Assembly: GCA_002633005.1 (NCBI GenBank) | Contig: NMRA01000297.1 | Coordinates: 276,993-338,992 of the forward strand | Direction of reading: 5' to 3' | From: Phoronis australis | Lineage: Eukaryota > Phoronida > Phoronidae | Length of the DNA: 62,000 nt | Shown: one piece after another, positions 1 through 13,800 of the stretch | Layout of the letters: each line of letters begins with the position of its first letter | Position numbering within the stretch: position 1 is the first letter of the stretch | Translations under genes and position numbers: made by a program | Notes under the pieces: generated by a model | Told to the model about the DNA's origin: nothing | Database searches by the model: none | What the model saw: the letters and a program-made list of their open reading frames with translations, nothing else

Positions 1-1132
1 AAAAAATAATTGGAAGACGAAGCCCCCATTATTCCCATAACCGGTACTGGTTTGTTATATGACAAAATTAGTGACGAGCTCCAACGAGCAACGCGTCCTT
101 ACCGAGTCAGTTTTGTTGCAAGCGGGACTCAGCACTAGGCATAAGGAGCTGCATGACGCATTGGTGACCTGAAATTTGGAAATGCTAGCAGAGATTTTGT
201 CATCCTGTGTTTAGTCGTAACATGCGACCTGGGCCCGGTCTCCAATCTTTTTACTCGAAATGGAACTCGAAATTAGGTTTGGCATGTTCTACTCTACTTT
301 TGAGCGAACTCAAGATACATGTAAGTGTCTATTATTCTATGCTCGAGTACACAATAACTTACGTATATAATTTATTGCCCTTAGTTCACAGTTTGTAAAC
401 CCAATATTAAAGCAATAAGTTCGAGTTTGAACTCGACATTTCGAGTTTTCACTCGAGTTTGTACCACGAATATAAGGGTCTTCAAGGACAAACTTGAACT
501 AGAAACTCCTATGCATAAACTCTAACGTATTCGAGCGCAGTCTGATAACCAATTATCTTGTGGGGTCCAAAATGTGGGGCACATATCTTAAATTCTCACA
601 AAAGGAGCAGAGAAATTGCCAAAACTAGTTTCAAGTTCGTTTCGAGTACAAAAATTAGAGACCGGGCCCTGGAATTTCCAGCGTACGGACCACGGCATAC
701 ATATGTGAAAAAACATCACAAAGCAGCGATGTTTCTATTCATTGTTAAAGGGTCAACTTACCAAATTTTGTGGTGGAAAAACACGTTTTAATTTTCATGC
801 AAGATTTCCAGATTATCCATGGTCGGAGCACCATAGGGGGTTGGGGGAGGGTGAGGCAGGGCAAAAGCCCCCACTATTTCAGTGCTGCGCTGCCCGTCGC
901 ATTTTAGTGCAGTGGTCAATCTGAGAACAGTCGTCCATCTGAGAACAGTGGCTCAATTGAGAACAGTGCTGCATCTGAGAACAGTGCTCCATTTGAGAGC
1001 AGTGGCTCAATTGAGAAGGGTAGCCCATCTGAGAACACGTGACAAAACCTAGTCACATCTTCGTGTTTTCAATTAAACAAAATCTGTTTAAGTGAAAAGT
1101 ACCAAGGACGGAAAGAAACCCAAAGCAACCAG
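1..1132. other. Intergenic stretch with short repeats
   Basis: No convincing gene is seen. The G-rich block at about 815-895 (containing CACTATTTCAGTGCTGCGC) resembles sequence at 46590-46680, so it is probably a dispersed repeat fragment. A run of about 20-bp units follows at 915-1040 and is listed separately. Confidence 0.5.
915..1040. repeat. Degenerate tandem repeat, about 20-bp unit
   Basis: The phrase CTGAGAACAGT (or TTGAGAACAGT) recurs about seven times with variable links such as GGCTCAA, GCTGCAT and GCTCCAT. The region has no coding potential. Confidence 0.75.
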
Positions 1133-2102
1133 GCTAAAAGAGACTGACACCCGATTTAATTAGTCTTTTTTATCGTCTTTTAAGATTAAAATCCGTCTAT
1201 ATCCGTGTGAGCGCAAGCTACATGTAATTTAGTGTTTGCTGACAGAAAGCTCTTTGAAACAATTACTCGATTTTATATGCTATGCTCACATGTTAGGAAA
1301 ATGTTTATTTAGAAATACAAATACATTATTCAAATCATTGTTACTGTACAACCTTTGCCCTGACGGTCTGTGGAAGGGGAACCCGGCCGACTTCGCGGCC
1401 CAACGACAAGTAAGTAGATTAATTTTTCAGTTTCGTGGCTAATTCACATAAATAATTACGTGCACATTATTTCTTTGGTTCACTATTATAGTCCTTTCGT
1501 GACTGGAGCTTTAGTTTCCAAATCAAGCTGGTTTATGTTCGTGCCAGTCCCGGCGGCCGTAACTGGCCTGATTGGGTTTCGAGCCACTGGCCGGGATAAT
1601 AAGCATTTTGTGTGTTTAGAATTCAAAAAATCACAAGTCTAAACAATACAGATCTACATGTAGGTTCTCCTGTCTGTATTTCACTGAAGAATACTTCGAA
1701 TTTATCTCCGAACAGACCCCAAACTTCTGCTACGGACCTTGGTAAATTGGCCTGCCGAATTTTGTAGGCTACGGTGTGTCCAAATACCAATAAATCCGTA
1801 ACAGTGAAATAAAACAACACGGTTTTATAAGAACTCGGTGTATTTTTTAAAGGTTTTACATCGAAGTTTGATGATTTATTGGTGTTAAACGACGAATTCA
1901 AGCGATAAGCTGACACCAGTAACATGTGTTGTGAACTGCTGAACAGACTGCGCGTGAAACCAATGGCGTCACTGGATAATTTCAACACCTTCACCTGCCG
2001 TCAGGTGTCAGGTAACGCAACCGAACGTACTGTTATGGAGTAGAACTACTCTATCGAAATTGATACAAAATAGGTTGTTTTTTGGGTGGCATTCTCCTTT
2101 AA
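1133..2102. mobile_element. Kolobok-like non-autonomous DNA transposon, copy 1 (internally deleted)
   Basis: The right end is GGGTGGCATTCTCCTTTAA, with TTAA at 2099-2102. The left end, CTAAAAGAGACTGACACCC, is a decayed inverse of it. The interior from about 1205 to 2070 matches copies at 45726-46545 and 50455-51366 at high identity. The THAP-encoding part present in the other copies is missing here, an internal deletion between about 1190 and 1205. TTAA target sites together with THAP domains are known for the Kolobok superfamily. The assignment rests on those two traits; no transposase catalytic domain is visible. Confidence 0.7.
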
Positions 2103-5100
2103 ATCATGCACATACACATGAGTCGCCACCTGCGCCTCCAACAGAAGTGTAGGTGCATGTAGTTTTGTCTAAATTTCAGGAGTTGGTCCAACAATTGGGG
2201 ATCCTCTGGAATGTAATTTGCCAATATTTGGGCCCACATATTTTTGTGAAATAATGCATTGATTTTTCAAAAAACATTGTTGGACCAAGTATGGGCCAAA
2301 ATACATCCATATAGCATTCCACAGGACCCCCAACAAGAAAAGATTAATACTCATTGTGCAATGGGACAGGGTGCGAGGAAGAGGAATGGGAGGAAGGGAG
2401 GGCAGGATGGAGGAAGGGGGGCAGGGAGGGTGAGGGAGGGAGCGAGGCAGGGAGGGAAACAAATACTGAAGTATTCAAAACAGCTTATAAATGGTCTGAA
2501 TTCTGAATTTGACAGTTGTGCGTTATAGTCATTATAAGTTGTTGACATAAATATGTCAGTGCGTGTCATCAATGGCAGTCTAATAACCAAGTATGTCAGC
2601 TGACACGTTCCACTCAGATTCTGTGAATAAAGCCACATGGGTAGAAATTGCACGTTAGCGAAACGCGCACGGTTTTACTCAAGCCAGTTATCTATATAAT
2701 AACACGTTGTGGCCCACACCTGTTTTATAACACAATCAAACATTCGCAATTCTCCAATAACAGTGGAGCAAGCAAAACCCGACACCTGTTGTCCGCAACT
2801 GCAAAGCAAAATTAGTTACAATCTTCAATCCTATCTGCAGGAAGAAAAAAATTGGTACTATAAAACGTCAGAGCGGAAAATTAGACAGTCTAGAATTCAC
2901 ATTTAATTCACCATGAAATTGTTTTTTGCAGGTGAAATACATTTTGTTAAAAGTAGGCACCGTACAGTGTACAGGCCTAGCAACTGTTTCCTTTTCCAGC
3001 TCAGCTGTACACCTTTAGTATCATGGGAGGCTTTATCATTCATACTAATAATTATCAAATCAAAATCTTGTGTTAGTGATGAAGTAAGTGTAAAATTATA
3101 GAACTTGGCTCTGTTTAGTCTTACAACTCAGTTTTACAATTCACTGTGTTCATTTGGTGAACCTGTAGGTACACAGTGTTGAGTAATGTTTAGATTACGT
3201 AACACGTGGATACAATCAAACATCTTAACTGAGTAAAAGTGAACATTTTTTGAAAATAGAAAGCTAATAATATTATATTATTGACTTTTTAATAACCTGA
3301 CATTTATAAGGTCACTTGATTACGTCATTAGGTCACCTGGCTATGTCATTTAATAAAACATAGTAAAACAGGAAAGGCACACCCTTCCAACGCTTCCAAT
3401 AACTCGGCCGCATTTCATTAAATGTATTTGTTCAAAAACCCTAATAGCCTACAGTTTTCTAAAATATGATTTCGTTTTCGTTTTACGTAACTTTTGAGTT
3501 TTTTAAAATAAAATCACAGAAGCAGTATTTTTATAGTCCCTCATGCAAAAGTGGGAAATTTTGAACCCAGTTTTGTAGAACAGTGAGTACAAAACTGTAC
3601 GTACGTGATAATTTCAGTTATTTGTGAGAGATGGAGTTCCAAAGTTACTCTGCATAACCTGATGACAACGTGCACTGTCGTATGATCGATCATTGCTCAA
3701 AAACCACACTCTCGAGCTTGGCTGTATATCATCTACCTGGTATGCCACTGTTCTTGTCAACACAGCGGTACACATGATGACACACTTCTTTCAGCAAAAT
3801 TCACCACTTCTAAGCCAAATCAGGTGATGGGATATATATTTGAGTTTTGATGGTGTTGGCCCTGCAAATTCTGAATATTGTGATTTGCAGGTTTTATTTT
3901 TGAGCCACGTAATTCCTTCTCCAAAATGAACTAATAAAGTGGAAATCGATCGTATGAAAACAGTCTCTGTGAGAATTTACAAATGCGTTGAACAACTCTA
4001 TGCATCTGACAACCATATTTGTATTATTTTGTAGAGTAGCGGTCCTGCTGTGCCTGACTGAGATGAGTGTAGTTGAAAACCCATACACATATTCTGTTCA
4101 ATACTTGACGCTCAATGCGCAAGCTAAGTACCCTAAATCCAATTTAGAACAAATTGTTCAGAAAATCGTACCATTTTATTCTAAGTGTCTGTCGTCTTCG
4201 AGATTATGGATGGCTTCCATCAAATTTAAAATTTCTACCTACTTAACCGATCATCGCATTCAATCGATGAAGGCTTCTTTTTAAAAAATATAAGTTCCAG
4301 ACAGCGTTATTACGCCAATTTCAATGTTATAATTCATTTAATCTCCTTTATATATACACACACACACATATGCTTTTGTGGGTCTTTACCTTGATTTCAA
4401 TGATTCTGAAAAATATAACGTCATTTTCCGGAGCCTTCACAAAACGTTACTAGTTGTGAAAAGTTACCATTGGAAAATTAAAAATATTAATTAAATGCTT
4501 TTCACAAGACAAAGCTTCTGCGGGGACACAACTGTATTTTAATAATTTTATTCCTAACGGACCTCTTAAGCACCACAGTATAACAGGGCCATGTTATTTA
4601 ACGAGTTGTGTATTGAAAATAAAGCATTAGCTGATGACCACAAGTCAAAAAAACTTTTGATTCAGCCATTTACAGTTATAAAATCTGCCTAGTTTTGTTC
4701 CTCACTCGGAATAGAAAGTAACTGAATGATTGAGAAACACTGTCCGTTTGTTATTGTTTCAAACTAAACTCATCAAGGTACTTGTCACGGCGGGTTACTA
4801 TAGTAGAGTTATCAGGGGATCTCCAGGCGATTTATTGCAACCAAATTGAACATTCGATGAGAACGCGATGACAGTGCCTGAAAAGGCTATAAGTTGATTT
4901 GACCCTAAAACATGGTCTTTAGCGGATCATCTCATTTGTTCAATGTCCAACTAATGACTTCACGAAGGGACATTCTAGTTATAGTACCCCTAGATTGGAT
5001 CATCGTCTCGCAGTAGCTCTAATGATAAAATCGGCCAAAATGTCTGGGGTGCCAGTGTTCAAAAGGTTTCATACACAATTTGTGTTTATTGTTGGTTAAT

Positions 5101-7795
5101 ACTCGGCCCAAGTCTCTGGCCGCAGACGGAATAATTAGAAAATTGAGCTGAGCTGATCAATTGCATGTACATCGTGTAATTGTGTGTTGTCAACAGAAGA
5201 TAATGGTGTAAGTGTAGAGGCCCACGTGGGTGAATATCGCAGACAGTACCCTGCCACTAACATCGTCCGGTGAACTTATCGCAGACATTAACCAGCAACT
5301 AACATCGCCTGTTTACTCCAGTGTGCTGGTTTTATTTAATGCCCACTGTTGTGGAGTTACAGTGTACAAGTATTGTTGGCTTTATTGCACTCTACTAGTA
5401 ATTTCTGTAAGAGTATTTTTCTCGCCGAGAATGCACGTTGAAATGTTGCCGCATCAAAAGGTCTTTCCCACTGCCTCCGAAGCTTCGGTGTTACCGGTCA
5501 GTGAGAACATTAACTTCGTTCTTGAATCGAAGTAAACAGCGCAAGTTAACTCCTTAGTAAGGAGATGGATTTAACAGCGAAGCGCCGACGCTTCGCCATA
5601 ATGGGAACATTTTTAAGTTAATACGTGGACGTCAACGGAATTATCTACAAGGTCACTGCCTGCGTTTGCCAACAGCGGGCGGAGACTGGTTACCATTTGT
5701 TAATATTTATTCTTATAATTATTATTTTGGATGTTAAAACTTTCTGTTTCAATTTATCTACGTATTTGCTGGATTATTTACATTAACAAAAGTCATTGAA
5801 AGAGCAGTTTACGCAAAACGAGTTCCCACCATGCCATACCACCTTTGTTTGAATCAGCTGTGCGCCTGCGCAAGAGTAACTTATTTTGTATACGTCATTT
5901 TCTAGTGTATCGTCATCTTTCCAACGTAGCAACCGTAAGCTGCCTTTTGAAGTTGACGTTCTAGTTTCCTTCTGGGGAGAGGCCCATTATGCCAAGCACT
6001 GTCAAAAACAGCAAGGCCACCCATAAACCAAAAGTCATATTTGGTGCCGCTTTGCGATAATTTACTAAGCAATTGATGGGAACATGAACACTCTTAACTT
6101 CTGGGTTAACCACAGCTTCGATAGCAGTATATGAGAAGTCTGTCTAATGCATAACGCGACATTATCTTAACACACTGTAATAACAATCAATGAAATGAAA
6201 TATAGCCATCAAAGGTTGTAATTAAAATAAACATTTGCATTGAATTAGTAAATACAAGATTTACAACATTTATGCAAAGATGAAATAAACTAGGCAGACT
6301 TCGACATCTTGTCGCAAGCATGAGGCAGTTTAGTCAAATCTTTGACAGACGTGCGCAGTAAGTAGTCGCGATTATGTCATTGATGAAGCATCACCAATCG
6401 AGATTTTGTCGAAATTTAGCAAAAATTGAACCGGATTTTAGTCGAAAATAAACGGACATTTTATCACACTTTTGCGTGATGGAACTTTGTCGAATTTCGA
6501 CCACGTCCAGTTTATTTTGACAGCTGTATTTTTGAGGAGACGGGTCACGTTTAAACAAGCGATCATTCATTTGATGTCATGGCGTTCACAAAACCGAGAC
6601 TAATGGGTAGAACGTAGGCTTGTGATCCGCAATCCCGTGTTCCGTTTATAGTGCTGCTCCAAAAATACGGAACTCAGAACAATGCGTTTGTATAGAAAAG
6701 AGCCACGGTAATTAACAACTTTCGTGGTTATTGAAAGGCAGTAATTTTTAAGACGTTTATACGCATGTGCGTATCTAATATGCGTGTCCTCTTTCACAGT
6801 GATGACTGAATTGATTTCATCAAATCTTAATTAACAGACATCACGCCTTTGTTCATAAGAAACTTTTGATTATTTCGAATGATCGTAACTTCACACGCAA
6901 TTTTTGAGCAAGTACAAATTATCGCCGTCTAAAGACGATGGAAGTATGTATCAGATTTTTGTTTTTTCTTCGAACCTCGGAGATAACGACAGCCTGAAAA
7001 GATGAGACATGGAATGATGTTCAAAGCGGGAATCGTTTTGCTGGTTTCTCCATTGTTAGAATCACGGTCACCACTGTTCAGACGGCAACATTAAATAGTT
7101 CAAACTGCAAACTTTAAGTCGCCTGCTGTTTAGGTTGTTTTAAATACACGTTTAAACCAAAAACTAGTACGTCGGTAGCTCAATCGATATTTACTGATGA
7201 TGAGCCTCACGGTGCCGGGGACGGTGTCATCTTCAGACAGTTTGCCATACAAACACGCTAATTTAGGCAAATATCTCAACCAGTCTCATTACGGAACACT
7301 GTGGGAAAATGTAAGTAAATCTACCACACGATTTCTTTTACACGCCTATATGTTGCAAAATAATTTTCGACGTATCTTGTTTTAGTTAATTAATTAATGG
7401 CAAAAACTTAAACAATTCTGAAAAACAGAAATTGCGAAATCTCAAAAATTTGTTTAGTGAATCATCTCTGGCAAAAACATCTAAACGATTATCCCAAAAT
7501 GCACAGAACGCTTTCATGGTGGGCATTAACTCGGGAAATTACAGTACACACTGAAAGATTTTGTCCTATAAAGCTGCCGTTACAATAGACATTCGTTTCA
7601 TATTACCCAACCGCCACGAAACCTACAGGCATTACTGTCGTTTAACGATGACAGAAAAACATGTAGATGTAACCGTCTTGAAGGTTGTATTTCCAGTGGA
7701 ATATCGTGGGGGAGTCCGAGTTTCTCAGCTATGTGTTCATTACTTGTTTGATATGGGACATGTTTTATGAGACTTGATAAATTTCTGAAGCTATC
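2103..7795. other. Intergenic region upstream of Vax
   Basis: Open frames are short and without recognisable domains. A G-rich tract (2362-2457) and a short (CA)n run near 4360 are present. A frame at 7197-7310 (MMSLTVPGTVSSSDS to LWEN) ends at a good donor-like GTAAGT. Its phase 0 does not fit the only acceptor-like site before Vax exon 1, so it is not accepted as a Vax exon. Confidence 0.45.
2362..2457 (+). repeat. Purine-rich, G-run tract
   Basis: About 95 bases are almost entirely G and A on the + strand, with many GGG runs separated by one to six bases (for example GGGCAGGGAGGGTGAGGG). It is able in principle to form a G-quadruplex or triplex. The open frames across it, on both strands, are composition artefacts. 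Confidence 0.7.
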
Positions 7796-7859
7796 ATGGG
7801 TGAGGAAGTGAACGAGCGGAGCAAATACCCAGAGTACTGTCAAACAATGCGTGTTACAG
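7796..7859 (+). CDS. Vax: Vax coding exon 1
   Basis: The exon encodes 21 residues starting MGEEVNERSK and ending YPEYCQTMRVT, plus one base (G) that joins AC of exon 2 to make Asp. The joined YPEYCQTMRVTDANG aligns with DPDYCRRILVRDAKG just before the vertebrate Vax homeodomain, including the intron position inside this Asp codon. The donor is G|GTAAGA. The start ATG at 7796 has G at +4, and an in-frame TAA lies at 7778-7780. If this is not the first coding exon, the only nearby acceptor-like AG is at about 7790, and it is weak. Confidence 0.78.
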
Positions 7860-10800
7860 GTAAGATGATCGTTGATAGTATTTCGCTGATTAAGAGAAAA
7901 TGGTTTCTTTTGGGAATTCTGTAATTACATGAATTAATCTATATTTATACGTGTAACTCCTCACAACCATGCGTAAAATTGACGTTTTAACTAGATAACA
8001 CGTCCTTAAAGCGTGGTCTGCATTTGCAAACTTTTTGTTTGCAAATTGGACTCAACTTGAGTGACTACTACATTTAGCGCGAATTCGCCAATATGATTGT
8101 AGACGAGATGTTACAGTGATATTGCCTGTTTGGAACACGTGCGTCTTCACGTTTGGAACACGTGCGTCTTCACGTACGTTTGGGTGGCCCAAGTTAAAAT
8201 TGATGCTTAAACTTGGCATGGTGTACTAAACAACAATAAACAATAATAATTTTCTGCGAGTGTGAATGTAACGAATGTACTGAATCTCATACTTTTCATT
8301 ATCCACCCACAGTTCATGCTGCGCGTGAAATGTGAGACAGTATCTACACGAGTCTTCACAAAGCATTGGGTTTTCGTCCCTTCTTCAAGCGGAAACTTAG
8401 CCTTGGTACAAAGCTGTATATAAATATGCAGCTTTGCACCGATGTGGGTAAAAAAGTGGTAAGATAAAATCTGACACAAAATTAGTATCATTAAAAACTA
8501 CAGTCTTTGCACCGATGTGGGTAAAAAAGTGGTAAGATAAAATCTGACACAAAATTAGTGTCATTAAAAACTACAGTCTTCCTTGAGTAAACTAAATTAT
8601 TCAATGGTCTTGGAAAAACTGGCGTTCTACCGTTATTCTGTTGCTAAAGTTGTGGAGCGATATTATCGGCAGCTTTCGGCGCCAAGAAATATTGCGTCAC
8701 CTATTGGCCAGTTTCTTTTCTCGCCGATTCTTCAATCAACTGTTGTTCTTTCTCGAGGTTTCATACATGTCGCAACAAATTATCCGAACTGGTTTCACTT
8801 CATTATAAGTGTTTAGAATTTTGTTACCGAAAAAACAAATTTCAGAAGAAACTTTGCTGCTGCTAGGCTATCACCATCTCCTGAGAGCTGTCGCAAAATT
8901 TAGGAAATGGCGCGTGCGTGTAACACGAGCATACTGTTTTCAAAACGACGACATACTTTTCGTTGTTAGAAAGGCGGAGAGTTACGCAAGAAAATGACGT
9001 TTATTGCATTGTTTTTCACTAAACGGCTGTAACGGGCAAGGTGAGTGTCGGTTGATTCCCAGATTTTGCATGTACCCCGTCCGGTCTTTAGCTTTACATG
9101 TTGATACAAGTTTCACAGCGAGGTGATGAGCAGAACTACCCTGGCTGTGTGCAATTCTGGTATCTACGGAAGAAATACATACAGTGGTACCTAGCAGTCT
9201 TCATACAGCTAGCTGGCTGGCTAGCGGAACCGTGCGCCGAGATATATAGAATCCTACACGAGTCTCGGGTTTATGACATGGGCAAAACCTCTTGGAAATT
9301 TCGTTCAAAATCCCGAGGATTGCCGAGGGATTTTGACAAAATTCCTAGAGGTTTTGCCTATGTCATAAATCTGAGACGAGTGTAGGGTTTGCTTTCTCAT
9401 AAGAACCGTAAAAAAGATCTTTTTGCTGAAAAAACGATGTGTCTAAAACTTTCAATCACATGACGCAACTTTTATAAAAACACGCTTGAGCAATCCAGTT
9501 ACTTTTTGTTAATAGTTTTATTTTAATCTTTACAATTGTAACTTGCATATAGCTTTCGTAGCAAATATCCAAGTTAGAAGCTAATAAATAGTCTTTGAAA
9601 CTGTAATATTAAAACTTTAAAAAATGTTTATATATAGCAGTCAGCAAGGATTCCCCGCGCGTGAGTACTGATTTGACCTTGAAACAGTACAGCCAGACAG
9701 TCTCGCCGCATTTCTAGAGTTGGGGCTCGTCTCCGTTTGAATGAACGTGGATATGGATATCGCCGCCGAAGATGGGTCCGTTTCAGGAGTTGTTTGCATG
9801 TCCTTCCAACTGGGAGTACGTACAGTTGCGACACCCTATTTGTCAATCATAACCTTTTCACCTTCTCGGAATTCCGGCATTGTTTGGTTGGCGCGCGTTT
9901 AGTTGTTTTTATTGTTTTGCAGACGATAAAATGTAATATGTAATGATTTCTACTTTGCCCTACTTTGTGATTCGCCCATGTAATGTCAAAAAATTGCGTA
10001 CTGGTGTTACGTGTATTTACCAGTCGTGTCGTAACACATTGCAGGTCATGTGAGAAATATCATTGTTACAAGTCACATGTGAGAATCAAAACTACCTGCA
10101 ATTTACTGCAATTTAACAAGTTCAATTACCAAAGCAAAATGGATTCCCAACAATATTTTATTCGTACAGATACACATACACGCGTTATGGCTGTATCACA
10201 TCAACGTAAAATAGTTTACTTAGTCTTGTTTTTGAACGGATATAGAATAAAATTGTCAAACATTTTTTGCAATATCAATTACTGATTTGCATAATGTTTT
10301 TTCGGGTATTCATTATCATTTATAAACAATTACAAAAAACAAACAAATAAATAAGTACATCCATTCCTTCACGCATGCACACCTCAGAAGAGACCGTTCT
10401 CGTAGCTCGTACAGCTAAAGTAATCAACGTCTACACGGAGTTAACGTGAACAATGAAATTTTCCCATTTCGCAAAGAAGTTGTCATATACAAGGTTTTTA
10501 TATGCAATTATTTTTTCAGCATTATAGTACTCATAAGTTTTTGTAACAAACTTGTGAAAATTAGGTATATTTTTGTGACATCTCTCCTTGTAAACGTACT
10601 GTTTGGCTAGTAAAAGCAAAATGTTAAAAGGAAAATCTTGCGTCTCATAAAGTCCAAGAGTAACACGTTCGTAAGAGAGAGAGAGTTGGGAAGCTGAATG
10701 CGACACTTTTGAAGTAGCTTTCCGAATTCCTTTCAGAAATCTTATACACGGCGACATTCCCAAAAAGGTGTGACAGCGTCTCTGGAGCTTTATTACAAAT

Positions 10801-13800
10801 AGAACATAAATTAGAATCCCGAACACGGATTTTGACTAAAAAGGTATTTGTTGCAATAATCCTGTGTAGTATTCTAAATAGCTCACTTGCGAGTTTCTCG
10901 CTAGTCACTGTGACATCACCGGAAAGGGGGCAAAACCCGCCATATTGCTCTTGTTTTGCCCCGAGTCTTTGCTACACACGCTAAAACTTACTGGAGTTCT
11001 TATGGTGAATTTTACGCTTAAAACGTTAAAACAACTTAAGACGGTAGATGGGTCGTGGAATAACTGTGAATAGACGAAGAAAATGTGACCTTGTTATGTT
11101 GTGCGAAGCTGTGAACGGACTGAAATTGGAACTTAACCCGCTCTAGGCCTGAATGGCGCAGGCATACAGGGGCGATAGTGTATCCCCATAAAAAGATATT
11201 CACTTCAAAATACAGCAAATAAAATCAAGTGAAACATGCATATGTGCACATGAAGTTATAATTAACACATACCCTGACTCTGGACACAATTTAGTCTACA
11301 AATAACTTGAGCATATTCATGAAAACCTCGCGGATCTCTCGAGTTTCTCTCACTAAAGAGCCGCCATTTTGAGGAAGTTACGTGAAATCACGCTTGTTGA
11401 CGAACAAAAAGTCCAAGGGACACAAATCTTACAAATTTCACTTGATATTTTCTCATGCTATTTTGAAAGTGTCACGCCCCAGGTCACGCGCCAGATCTCG
11501 CGCTTCACTCAGTCTCGCGCTAGCCTTTGCCTCATACTCACCTGACTCAGTTGAAATACATTGTACTTGATTGTGGTAATCGCGCGCGCGGACAAAGTTA
11601 ACAGTAACCACAAAGTGGAGTTGGAATTCTTCGCCTAAGTCACCTGAATTCCCATATATATGCTTCATCGAAGATATGTTTAGAAGCAGAACGAGTCACT
11701 GAAGAACGTAAGAGCCTTTTAGATGCTAATTTTAGGTGTAGAATGTATTTTCGACGAGGTGAAAACTTTACCAGTGAGCGGATTTCGCCTACCGCCCGTT
11801 TAAAATACACGGGACGAAATTAGTACAGCACGCGATAGAACGTATTGTAATGCGAATCTGAAGTTCATTTGCCATAACAGCAATGCTTTTGGGCACTTTT
11901 CGAACTAAACGGCTAAAAACTCGAAGACAATAACAGAATACACTCTGCTACCGTATTGGGCAAATGACCAAACGACAAGCTTTTGCCCCACTTCCCGTGA
12001 CGTCACAGTTAAGTCTCACATAATCTCGCGTTATTGTTATAAACTCGCAAAAGGCCTATTGTAACCATCTAATGTTGGGATCCTTTGCAATTTCATGAGG
12101 CAATGCGTATATTTTCTTCCAGTCTCAACTATCTCCTAACTCTATTTCCCATTTACACTCTGACTTGGAAGATCATTAAAGACTGAACAACTATGTCTAC
12201 AATCCTTCAAATCTCTCCGCAAGTGAGTAATTGCTAAGGACATGCAAGAAGAGCAGACATTAATACTTTAAATTTATTTTGAAATAGATTTTTCTGAAAT
12301 CTTCCTAGAACAGAAACAACACAATTATATTCTACTAAGTTGGTTTTTACTTGAAACCCATTTTCCATGTGGTTCAAACTAACGAAATCACCATCAGAGG
12401 TGATAAATCTTAAAATTTTTTCAAACCAAGGCTTATAAAAACACTTTTGCCTCCGATCGCCAAATTACTATTAAAGCAAAAGGTTGATTCAAAACGTCCT
12501 CTTTACTCGCATGTCATACTTCCAAATACGTCGCGTCAGTAGGAATTACAAATTAGAGTCAACTTCGACTTAATAAAGTCATCTCCAAATGAAGCAAAAT
12601 TGTTTAAGAACGGGTAGAGTGAGTTCAGTAATTCACCACTTTTAGACGCAGGGCTTTAAAGATATCTATGGGCCATGGCAAGTTTTAAAGCTTTGCTGAA
12701 GGTATGCATATTAATCATTTGAAGCCCCCCTTGATCAAATTTTTAAAAGGCCGTAGTTCATTTAATTTTATCATTACGAGTCTGCCATACAAATCTAAAA
12801 ATGTATTCAATTCATCCAAGATTGTTACTGGTGAATTCGGTAAACTTGACAACAAAAAATTAAGTTTAGAAATACACCGTATGCTTTAATTACAGTTACT
12901 TTACCAAACGGCGTTAAATTTCGTAGACTCCAACTTTTTAATGAAGGCTTATTCTCAGTTATTGTTGCAGTGAAGTTCTTATGCGTCATACTATCCAATT
13001 GAGTGTCAAAATCAACCCCCCCAAAATCTAAAAAAGTGTGTTGTCCAAGACAGGCTTTCTTTGGTAGGAATCACGTCATAATTTCCAGTTTTACTTCCAA
13101 ACCATATGACTTTTTTTCATCCACATTCACTTGGAGACCGGAGACACTAGCACACAAATGTAGTACAACCAATGTGCTAGTCAATGACAAATTTGACGGA
13201 TCCAACGGAATTGATGTGTCGTCCGCATAGTATACTACGAAATCAAATATGCCTTACTTTCTGTAAACTACACGAGCAATACTTTTATACAATATGAACA
13301 TGTATGGAGACAAAGTGTCACCTTGTCTGCAGCCACGCAAAATAGTGAACCAGGAAAACGGGTGACCATTTACGATAACAGAGGACTTAATACTACTGTA
13401 AAAGACTTTCACCCACAGTCTCATCGACCAACCGAAATTAAGTAAATATAAAGATTTTTTAATAAAAATCCTCGACAAAGAATCAAATTCTGTCTCAAAA
13501 CCAATCATATAGCACGCGGATACTTCCGTTCATATTTCTTCCAGTAACGAAACCTGCCTGGCTCTTAGTGATAAGTTTTCCCAAAACGGATTTTAACCGT
13601 TCCGCCACAGCTGAAGGAGCCAATTTAAATGTCACATTGAGTAAGGATATGGGTCTCCAGTTTTTCAAATAATGTTTATTTGTATCTGCTCCCTTAGGGG
13701 TGCAGGTAATCACTCCCTCTTTGTGTGTTGATGATAACTGGCCAACAACAAAAGTGTTAAGTGAGCGAACAACAAAACGTCCAATGTCAGCACAAAAAAA

